NCBI GenBank assembly: GCA_002751075.1
Contig: NAOQ01000135.1
Location: 57,053-106,459, forward strand
Length of the DNA stretch: 49,407 nt
Reading direction: 5' to 3'
DNA from: Ichthyophonus hoferi
Taxonomy: Eukaryota > Opisthokonta > Ichthyosporea > Ichthyophonida > Ichthyophonidae
The position numbers and the translations under genes were made by a program. Position 1 is the first letter of the stretch. Every line of letters begins with the position of its first letter. Below are positions 20,309 to 31,461 of the stretch, piece by piece. A model generated the notes under the pieces. That model was not told where the DNA came from. It did no database searches and was given only the letters and a program-made list of their open reading frames with translations.

Positions 20309-23300
20309 ATGGGCCACTGTATGGCCACTGTGGCTTATAAAACATGCATAGTCTCGCTGGTGATTGCTGTTTATTTGCCTACTTTTGTGTATTCTGCAAC
20401 CACTACAATAAATCCAGGAGTCGGAACTCTATCCGCGGCGGTAAAAGCTGCAGGAAATGATGACACGTTGGTGTTGCAGGCCGGACTGTATACAGAGGAA
20501 AAAGCCATTCATACTTTAGATAAAGGACTTACTCTTATTAAAGAGGACACAGAGAAATCGGTGCGTGTAGCTGTCAATGACAAATATGCTATAGTAGCAA
20601 ATGGGATGGGTTTAAATGTAGTAAACATTGATTTTGTAGATTGGACTGATAACAGTAAAGTACTTTGTGCAACTAGTAAAGGCGGGAACAGCAGTGATAG
20701 TGGTATACCGGGTAGCCTTAATGGAATGATATACAATAACGGGAATATACGATTTCTAGCAGGTAAGTGGAAAGATAAAGTTTAAATTTTAGTATGATAT
20801 CAAGTGTAATAAAAATCATTGCTTTTGTATATGGATACCAGGATATAAGTTCTTAGCAGTGTATAATTAGATTTCCGTACATACGTGTGCCCATATGCTT
20901 GTTTGTGCATATCATTTTATGATTAACAAACTTCATTATGGAAATACATTATAATATAAATGTACCTATGGGGTTTTGGTGCATAATCACACAAGTAGCA
21001 TAAAAAATACATCAATAAAATAGGGAAACGTACATATATTTATATATATTAATATATCGAAATACTACAAATATATCAAACTGATCAGGCAATTACCAAT
21101 ATATCATGAGAAATATTTGTATTACACGCCGTTAAATTTTTTTCCATAATCAATTCCTGATATATTTATATTATATATATTGCAGGCTGCATATACCCAC
21201 ACGTTAAATACAAAAGTATTTCTTTTTACTGAAAGAAAAACCATGGACACACAAACATAAGCAACTAACTTACAAATTACACTTTGCTAAAAGATTAAAT
21301 ACATGTATGTAAACGTTTTAATGTAAATTCAATAAAATCATTATCATTTCTGCTTACATTTAATTACGTCTTTGGGAAAAATATATATATATATGGATAT
21401 TACTTTTCCAAAATAAAATGGTATTACATAGGTAGTCCTATATGCCAAATTGATTGAGTTAAAATAATTCAAAATTCAAAAGTAACTTTCAACAAAACCA
21501 TAATTTAAACCGAGCGCAGGTGTTGAGTGGAGCAATGTTCTATGTGTGTATGAACTGTGCGTCCATTATTTTTCCTGTCTAGATTTTCTTTATCTTAAAT
21601 TTTTTTATGGGAGTATTTGTAACCTGCGTTTGGTTTCCCATATTGTTTAATTTTAGATAAAATATTATTATGAAGTTGCCTAGTACAAAAAGGTATTAGA
21701 ATTACGTAATAGTTGCAGTTAAGATGCATAACATTGCATTGCTATCAATAACTACATGACGTTATAATTGTTTAAATCAATAGTAACATCCTGTTATCTT
21801 TATAAAATACAGATGTGGGACGATTTGACCAAGGAAAATCCATTTCTAGTATCATATTAAAGGCATGCACATATCCAAAATCTATTGCCTTTTCCACTCT
21901 CAGGGTTTTGGATAATGTAAACATAATGTTAGAGTCCAAATCATGCAAACTTTTCACAGCCTTTTCTATAAAACTAAGAGATATAGAAGATTGTGGGTTT
22001 GAAAAGCGCACTCAACAGACTGGAGCAATTATGCCTGCTAAAACTAATTCAAGCCGACAACTTGTGGTTTATGACGGAACGGTTGAAATGGGAATAGTTC
22101 AAAAAAATCCCCAGAGTCCCGTGCCAGGCCAAGATTCTATTGGCATAGTTTCACAAAATATGACCTCTATTGAAATGAACTTGGTTTTAGAAATGCCAGA
22201 AGACTTCGAGGTTGCCTTTTTCAACCCTGAAGCCAAAAATGTCCAAACCCCCTTTCTGGCTGGAGGCGCATTTTCAAAATCTATTGATAGTATAAAACCT
22301 CAAGGTATTATAGATAAGATAATGCTTGTCGCTATTGACACAGAGACTGGCAACATGGCAACTAACAGAACCCAAATCACCATTTTATTGTCAGTTCCAA
22401 GCCCATACAATATCAAACAACGCATAGGAATTACACGCTCTGTAAAAAACAATGACTATTTACTTTCAGGTGAAGATAATGGCGATCCCTTAATGGAGGT
22501 GGAGGGAGATGGAGTGTTTATTGATCCTGATTGTACAGAATCCGATCTCAAAAGTATCTGCCACCAACGTGTGATTTTATCATATCCTGGTTGTAAGATT
22601 TCAGGATCCTTTATCCTTACTGGAATTGTGGCGGCATGCCGTACCAATATGACGTCTTATATGTTCTGCAAAAATCCTAGTAAGGACTTACAATTTCCCT
22701 TTTTCTTAAATGTTGATGTATGCACTGACGAAACTACAGAAAGCCCTACAATTTTCAAAGAAGTGTTGTCAATTGTAAATAACGCCACGGTCGCTTTAAA
22801 AGGGTAGGGGGTTTATTGTTTGTAGATTATGTCTTGGTATTATGCGATGGAAGGATTGTAATGGTTAGTTTTGCCTTTGTTATGCTATTGCATTTCTTTT
22901 GTTGTCCATCTAATTCAGTTCCACATTCCTCCTTGTTACCAATTTATAGATCTATGGGCATTTAGATATACAGTTCTATTTCTCACAGCAATCAGAGAAG
23001 ACCACATCTATACCACATCTTCACTCTGTTTGAATATATATTACTTCAAACCAATTGCTTGAAGATTTTTCTTTTGGCACGTTAAATTTATAAATTAAGA
23101 TATTTACATACACGCAGCTCCTTGATCATATCCTTTCCCCCCATTTTGTTCATATAATATCTCCCATCTAATTCCATGCAATTCACAACCCTCTGCCACA
23201 GTAACCAAAGTGCTTCCAAGGTGGCTTCATCGTTTCGACTGAACGAGATATCTAGTTGGTCAATTGCATTACCGGGTTCGGGTCTTACCATTCTTAAGGC

Positions 23301-26300
23301 TACCATAAACAACGTAAAACGGACTTCGTCATTGGGAGAATGTCAGCCATATGAAAAGATTAAAACCATATATGTAAATATTAAAGAGAGGGATGGGTTT
23401 ACCAATATGAGTTTTAAATTGCCCATTGATTCAAAGCTTATATGTGCCGGAAAGTTGAAAATGAGTAAGCTGAGCAAATGCTTTCTTCTTTTTTATTTGT
23501 AATTTTCCTATTTATTTATATCTATCTTAGTACAAAAATAGTCTTTTTCTTTTCCTTTCTTTTTTTAATTGTACTGCAGTGCTGATATGACACTGGCTGG
23601 CCCTACTTAAAAATACTATATACAAAGAAAATAGAAATAGGAATGACGCCCCCAAGTAAACCTTAGTATTGACTGTGTATAGCTTGCCATTTTATATCAA
23701 GTACTTTGTTCCGTTGTTCCAAATAACTTTTATAGCAAAATTCTAAAATCTCCATCCTGCTCAAAACACATATACAGACAACATTGGCACAGCCATACTT
23801 TTTGACAATTCGCCGGAAGAGGGATTCTTCATGCAACTTCCATCTGGAGAGTACAGAGACAGCCTCCCTGCTGCTTTGCATAACCGAATATCATTTATTA
23901 GAGCATGCGGTGTGAGTGTTAATATATATGAAAGTGTCGGATTCTCTGGAGAATCGACCCAATTTGTGGGCCCTTCTGATGAATGCAAAGACTNNNNNNN
24001 NNNNNNNNNNNNNNNNNNNNNNNNNNNNNNNNNNNNNNNNNNNNNNNNNNNNNNNNNNNNNNNNNNNNNNNNNNNNNNNNNNNNNNNNNNNNNNNNNNNN
24101 NNNNNNNNNNNNNNNNNNNNNNNNNNNNNNNNNNNNNNNNNNNNNNNNNNNNNNNNNNNNNNNNNNNNNNNNNNNNNNNNNNNNNNNNNNNNNNNNNNNN
24201 NNNNNNNNNNNNNNNNNNNNNNNNNNNNNNNNNNNNNNNNNNNNNNNNNNNNNNNNNNNNNNNNNNNTCAGGCTTTGCATAACCGAATATCATTTATTAG
24301 AGCATGCGGTGTGAGTGTTAATATATATGAAAGTGTCGGATTCTCTGGAGAATCGACCCAATTTGTGGGCCCTTCTGATGAATGCAAAGACTTTGACCTT
24401 AATAGTGAGTCATACATAACCTTTTATTGTAATGATTGTGTTATGCATTTAAATTAAATCAAGGTCTACTAATATTTTTCTGGCAGATGATACCAACGGG
24501 AATATTTTATATTTTCTTTTCAGTTGAATTTCCTGATCACACAATTATAATTGGGGTTTCTTTTGGTACTTTTGGAAAGGTTATACACTTTCTTGCAAAT
24601 AAAATTATTTTTTTGGGTTTTAGAAACTACGGTCATGGTTCTGGTTTAGAGGGAACCAGAACAAAACATATTTATTTATTCATGGTTTTATAGTTCCTAT
24701 ATTGCATTACATATATTAAACATAAACAATATATGAAAAAAGATGCAGATAAAAATATTATTAAACTAAACCAATATAAGTTGGAGGATGAAAAAAAGAG
24801 CATTCTGTAACAATAGGTTTACACAGAAAATGATATGTTTTTCTGGAATAATAATATTAAGTCCGTAATCGTTAAAAGAGGTATGTTTTTATGTTATTTG
24901 ACGTCTATAGAAATGGTGGTGGTTACATGGGCGTATGTGTAATTATGTCTGCGACAATGATGTTATATTGATATTTACTAGTACAGCGTAGCTGGTGGCT
25001 TTCATGCATTACCAAGTATTTCAAAAAATGCATATGTAGTTGGAATATGATGTAATTGGGAATTTGACTGGGCTTTCAGGACACATTATTTAATTATTCT
25101 ATACAATTTGCATGTATATTGGTAAATTAGATTATTTTTGTTTTTAAGCTTGCATTAGTTGGTTTCTATATATCTTAGCTCCCACTAATTTGTTTATATT
25201 ATTTATACTATAGTGTCAAAATCACCGTCAAAACGTTCCCCTAGACGGCGAAGTGGTGAGCATTTTTGTATGTTTTTGCTTGTCTTTATCATATTTGCTT
25301 TGTCAAATATTTTGGCTATTTCTCTCAATTTCCGATATATAAGAAGATACCACATCTTTCATTATATTTGTCTCTCTATAATTATTTTTGGTTTATTCTA
25401 TATATGACCTAGAGCCATAGTTACTATGCTATTTGTTATTTGTTCTCCATATCAATTCTTGCCTCTAATACTTATATTCATATAATTTTATATGCTCTTT
25501 TATATTCAAATAAAAAATGAATACTACACTAACTGGTTATAAAGTGCATTATCCCCACATTATTACGTATATTTCATTATTATTAGTCATTATACTCTTA
25601 GTTACCATATTCGTGTTCAGAGCCCAATTAGCAGGTTGTTATCAAGCAATCCTCAAACTTTGCTAATCCAAATGTACCACTCAATAATATTCTTGAACAG
25701 TGGTGTCTACCCTGATTAAAATCAATACTTTAGTTTTTCATTTTAAAAATATTTACAATAAGAGTTTATATTTGGTTTAAAAATTCATCTTCTTTAAACA
25801 TGCATTTCACATCCCTGAAGGTGATAATTATTTTATACTCAATTTGCATCTTGTAGAATGCTTTTTATCTTGAGATATAGTTATACTTGATTTTCATTAA
25901 AAGATTAAACAGAGCGAAAGCAACACTAACAACGTAAGGCAAAGTGATGTCATTGATTGTATTTAATGCATTTTAAAAATAGTAATTACCACGCTGATTC
26001 TAATCCTGCGAGCTTACTTTTTACTTATAGAGCATCATCTTAATTTTAAATTAAGCTTGACAAAAAAGTACTACTAAATTGGTATTAAAACTTTTAAACA
26101 CATAAGAAAGATATAGTTTTACTAGGATGCAATTATTACTTTCTATAGCACACCTATATCTCTGTTGTAAGATTTAAAAATTACTATTTGATTTGTGCAT
26201 TTACACAGACTACAAGACTATTGAGACAATTTAGAATATCTAGCATAATAAATAATACTGAACCAAAAATATTATAAATTTATGTACATATCGTATAGGT

Positions 26301-29300
26301 GTATACCACAACACAACATGTGCCAATGCATAGATTGAATATTCAATCACTAAAAAACATCATTACTTCTTTCGTATTAAAATGTTCACGCTGACAATTA
26401 CACCCAAATATACACCCACTTACACGTATCTTCACATATACACGATGACCCCAAATATAACAAACATACACTCATATATATTCACCCATGTAATCTATCA
26501 TATTATAATATGCAGTCCTGGAAGGAACTATCCAAGGTGATAATCAGGTATCCTTTGAAATTGGCATTTCTCCAGAGCTTTTGCTCACCTATGAGTACTT
26601 GGGTAGAAGAAAACGACGTTCTTACCCATTACGCTCTCATTTGAATCTCAAAAATATAGATCATAGTTCAGATCTGAATTCAGGGCTACGAAGAGCCATC
26701 CGAGCCCCATCTGTGTTTAACACAACATTCACACATAAAGTTACGGTGGTAGTACTTGAGGGTGAATTGGGATTTGAAGGTTTTGTCTTGGAAAGTGGAG
26801 GCGGATCCTCAGTTACCATGTACATAATTATTGGAGGAGTTCTTGTAGTAGTATGTTGTTTGTGTGGTTGTTGTGTGGTCGTGGGAGTGGTGCTATATCG
26901 AAGACGTGCTAAGAAGAAGAAGGATATCGCACAGAGAGGGACTAATCAAGAAATGCAGGCAGTTACCAGCAGCTCTTTAGCTATGAGTCAAGGATCCAAT
27001 GATGCTTTCATGAGTGAGTATTAGCATATATTAGTACCAGCAATAATCTTTATATTTATGGATTTTTAGCCGTGCTTGAATTGATGTTTACTCACATATA
27101 AAAAAATGAAAATGTATATTCATTTATTCTTATGCATGTATTTGCATATGTACATATTGACAGATGAATATTTATATACATACGTATGTACATAAATGTA
27201 TGCATGTGTTCATTATATTTATATACATATGCTTACTACTCTATATTACACTATATTATTGGAATATGTTATGCCAACATTAAAGTTAACTTTTCAGTCT
27301 GAATTACTTGGGCTGCGTGTACACGTGAAGCTTCTACACACAATTCATTTAGCGTATTCCAGTTATTAATAACTATCAAGTATGTATTGTAAACACAAGT
27401 GAAAATGGACAGAAGAAGAAATAAGAAAATATGTCCAAATAAAAATAAATATTTGCCTATCACAAAAAGAGATTTGGATATCAGTGAGGGAGATATAACC
27501 TTTATTAGAGCGTAAAGCAAACACACCTATAAATTCATCCGTAATGCTACAAGTTTCAAGGGCATAATATATTATGATATGAAGGAGGTTGCAGTTCATA
27601 TTGGAGAAGAGAATGTAGTAATGCTAAGGGTATTGATAGTGATGGTATTTAGTAATAGCATAGACAGGAATAGAAAAGAAAAAAGGTAGATAAGACTTGG
27701 GAGTAGTGGCGATGACAGTAAAAGCATTATTCTAATACTGTCCATTCCTTAGATAACAACAGTACAGATAAGATGATACCAGTTAAAATGAACAGCAGAG
27801 ATTCTATACTTGTAAGGGAAAAAATAAACAGAGGTAATATTTCACTCCTCCTTACCCCCGCCCCCCACCTCCCCAACTCCTCCCACCCCGATTCCTTGTT
27901 GCACCTCTTTTCTTATAGAAAATAAACGTAAGCGTATATATAAATATTAAATACGCTCCTTTGTTTTCCTTTTGCCTTGATTTTGACTTAATATCTCTTT
28001 TTAATTTCAGCTTATCATTCACTATACATAAGAGAACTTACGCAACGTTTACTAACTATAATGCTAACATTTTAAACAGAGAACGAACGGTCTGTTCAAA
28101 TGGGTATGATAATGCCAGCCTATACTGACGATTACACAATGAATCCGGTTATTGGTTTAGATCGGCAGATGGGGTCAATGAGAGTAGCTCAGGTATATTA
28201 AATGTTTAATGGTGGGCATTGGGTATTAACAAAATTTTGCTTAATATTGTTTACAGATATTTGTATATCAATGTAAGGATAAATATAATGAAGGTCTTAT
28301 ATTTGTGTATTCAAAAACATAGCTAATGTAATTATGTTATAAATGCATTTGAAACTATATTTAATGACGCTTGTACGTGCTCTTGCATGCCTGTTTAGTT
28401 ATATTAAAAATAATCTTAAAGTGAAGTTCTATGCATGTGAAGTTGTGTGCACTCGTTTTATATATTTTTTCAAATATATAAATAGGTAAGTAGAGTTTAA
28501 TTAGCAAATAATGCTATATGCATGCGAATACATGGCGGCGTAGTTTGTATAAATAATATCAGTTAGAACTATGCGAAAGTGAGAGCATATAGTCAATGTT
28601 GTAGTATGAGAAGTTTTGGAATTTGTGCAAACTCCGAGGTTAAATTAGGTGAGATGGATACTAAAAAAAAAATGGTTTAATGGTTATAGGATAATGGATA
28701 AATGAGGCAAAGGAAACTCAACATGGATAAAATATTTAGATACATTGATGGCCTTACCTGTCGTCAGTCATTCATTGGTTTGTTTTGTCTACTTATCTAT
28801 TCATATAGTTATATTCTAGGAAGTGGGCAGGTATACATAATGCACATCCTCGGTTGATTTTTCTTTTATAATTTATTTTATATGTATTCCATATGTATAG
28901 TTATCTCTTTGTCTATATTCTCAGTTTCCCATGATTGATCCCAGATGCAAAACAACTATCAACCTGGAATGCGAACAGCCTTTAATCCTGCAATGTTAAC
29001 ACGGACTAGAACCAATCCTATGCAAGGACCTGGAGCTGGACCTGGAGCTGCCATGGAATATAGATCAAATCAAGGCCTATCCCGACACATGAGTATTAAT
29101 GGAAGAAACCAAGCAGTACCTCGTAGCACGGGTGGGGCAACAGCTATAGATAATTGGAATTATAGACAGAATATGGGGAGTAATATATACGTAAATCCTA
29201 GATCAAGTAGTAGGATGGGCCCCACTGGGGTTTATAATGGTGGATTAGCCAGTACGAGGGAAACAGAGCAGGCATTATATAGTAGAGGTTCAGGTAGATC

Positions 29301-29412
29301 AGATCAGGAGTATAATAGAGGTTCCAGGAGTAGCAGAGGATCTGAGGAAACTTATAATAGCAGGCCAGTAAGTAGGAGGGGATCGGACGAGCCTTTTATT
29401 AGCGAATCATAG
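20309..29412 (+). CDS. Large type I membrane protein, beta-helix plus beta-gamma-crystallin-like
   Basis: Nine exons: 20309-20762, 21813-22803, 23202-23464, 23778-24404 (containing a false gap), 24524-24565, 25214-25255, 26516-27013, 28080-28192, 28945-29412. With the duplicated flank collapsed they total 3099 bases (1032 residues) and all phases agree. An upstream in-frame TGA fixes the start. Residues 1-30 are a signal peptide. Residues 31-~200 (TLSAAVKAAGNDDTLVLQAG, then repeated short strands) look like a pectin-lyase-type parallel beta-helix. About 570-645 resembles a beta-gamma-crystallin Greek-key module (VNIYESVGFSGESTQF). Polybasic sites lie at 670-672 (RRR|S) and 704-708 (RRKRR|S). 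One membrane span is at about 775-800, rich in Cys and Val, followed by RRRAKKKK. The ~230-residue cytoplasmic tail is Arg/Ser/Gly/Asn-rich with RRGS motifs. The exact family is unknown; a surface receptor or adhesion role is inference. Confidence 0.82.
23873..24392. other. Assembly gap (274 N) with identical 121-bp flanks
   Basis: N runs from 23994 to 24267. The 121 bases at 23873-23993 recur exactly at 24272-24392. Merging the two copies gives exon 4 a length of 228 bases with phases that fit its neighbours, so the gap is almost certainly a missed contig overlap and not missing sequence. Confidence 0.92.
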
Positions 29413-30817
29413 AACATTAAATTATAGGGTTGCCAGTAGAGAAGGGATGTCAAGGCTAGCATTGGACTACAGCCGGAGAAGGGTTCTTTGAATCTCTTGT
29501 ATGATAATGCTGGATATCTTTTCCAGCTCCAAAGTAAACTGTAACCTAGACCTTTAAGGATATGATGTAGTGTTAGTGGCACTGACAGCAGGTAGGGGGA
29601 TGAGTGCTCTCCTATTCTAATCACAGTTTCTTGTATTATGACAAAACACCAGCACACATACTTCATTTATCTCCTACATATAGATATATATATATCGATT
29701 GTATTTATTACAGAGATTATATTTGGATTAATTCATGTAAGTATATGAGTAGGTGTGATGGAAATGTGTAGATAAAAACGAGCCTTTAGAAACCCAAGCC
29801 ATTTATTATTTGAACCATTGGTAGTAGTGATAGCAGGTACAAAATAAGCTAAAAAAAAGATTAAGGATGACATTCCCATACATGGAAACCGATAGGACTG
29901 CAAGTCACATATCACGGCTAGAACCAACTCGCTAAGAGCGCCATTTTGGTTTAAACAATCTATCTCTAGCCCTAACCAAGTTGTCGATCAAATCTGGTTT
30001 AGGTTAAGTAGTAGCATATCATTTGTTATTTTTATGTGTAATTAATGTTTCACTGTCCTTAGGAAATATATAAAAGAATCACACATAGATCATAGTTGGT
30101 GGCACTATGGAAGAAATAGCTGTTCTATTTCTTAAACATTAAAATCTGATTTAAAATAACATACTCCAGAATTACAGCATAGAACACTGGTAGAGGATAT
30201 AATGCATAGGTTTATTCTACTTTGACTGAACTTGCTAAAATGGTTTATTTAACTGGGCTCTAAGTTGACAAAAAAGTTATAGAGGCATATAGATATTCAT
30301 TTATTTATATACGCAAACCTAGTCCTGCATTTATGCTTATATAATTACACAGTGCTTTATAGACGTGTAAATATATGTGCTCATTATGGGGTCTTGCATT
30401 TATGAAATGTAATAACCAGGGTGCTCAAACTTGATTAATCTATGTTCAATATTAATTTATGGAATAGACAGTTAAGGTAATAATCTGTATATAGTGGCTG
30501 TATTACCTCTTATACACTTGAACTTATGCTATATGAAAATCCATGTAACGAGTAAGGTAAACTACAGAGAAAAATAACTTTAAAACAAATAGACATCTAC
30601 AACTATCTATTAGATACTAAATTCATACACATACTTTTGCTGTAGATGCGTAAATATATCTGTATGGTAAAATATATATTAAGATATGTATCATTTCAGA
30701 AATAAAAAGATTCAAGATTTTGAATTGTAGGGGTTTTATCAAGCCATCCTAGTCGTTTTTACAACTAACGCCGTTTAGATTACAGACAAAACACGTTGTC
30801 AATGTTACGTTGTATAA
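29413..30817. other. 3' flank of membrane-protein gene
   Basis: Presumed 3' UTR followed by AT-rich intergenic sequence, with TATATATATATCG near 29687 and AATAAA-type signals such as 30701-30706. No coding sequence is recognised. Confidence 0.4.
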
Positions 30818-31007
30818 TTATTATCTTACTGCGTTATAGTTAATATCTCGCTCTGTTGTAGTATTTATTTTACTGTGTTGTATTTAACATTTTATTGAGT
30901 TGTGGTTATTATTTTACTGTGGTACAGTTATTATTTCATTGTGCTGTAGTTATTATCTTATTGAGTTGTAGTTATCATCTTACTGCGTTGTAGTTATTAT
31001 CTCAGTC
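30818..31007. repeat. 22-bp minisatellite, about 8.6 units
   Basis: Imperfect tandem units of 22 bp with consensus TTATTATCTTACTGCGTTGTAG. Variation between units is mostly single substitutions. The array lies between the convergent 3' ends of the membrane-protein and PRIM1 genes. The remaining 31008-31461 holds TTAATTAATTAATTAA at 31179-31194 and no gene. Confidence 0.88.
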
Positions 31008-31461
31008 ATTATGGATAGCAGCCACACGTGCCACCTGACACTTAAGTAAAGGTTAAAATAAATAAGTCCTACTTAGTACCACTGCAGAAAAAAAAAGAGC
31101 TAGGTCCAGGCATAGACAATCCTTATATACTTTTTTGAATATAACGGGCTATATATGATATGTAGACTACTTGGTAGCTTAATTAATTAATTAAAGAATC
31201 ATTAATTAAACAAAGGTTAACATTAGCCTAGCATTAAGTAATTAAATAAATTATACTATAGCTGTTTCTCCACTCATGCTATGTTCGTAGTAAGATCCCA
31301 TATTTATATGATTATAACATAAAACCAATATCATTTTATCGGTTCTTACAGCATGTTTAAGAATCATTCTTTCCTGCTTTATTTACATCTCAAACCATGG
31401 CTCCAACATAAGTCTACTAGTATTTATATATAATATTGCGTAGCCATCAAGGTTATACTCA

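Noticed and set aside
23891-24314. Open frames on both strands across the second N block
   Set aside because: Artefacts of the N run. Only the plus-strand exon 4 frame has splice sites and domain-like sequence.
26548-26556. Perfect U12-type donor GTATCCTTT inside the membrane-protein gene
   Set aside because: It lies inside exon 7, whose frame continues unbroken to the membrane span, so it is a chance match.
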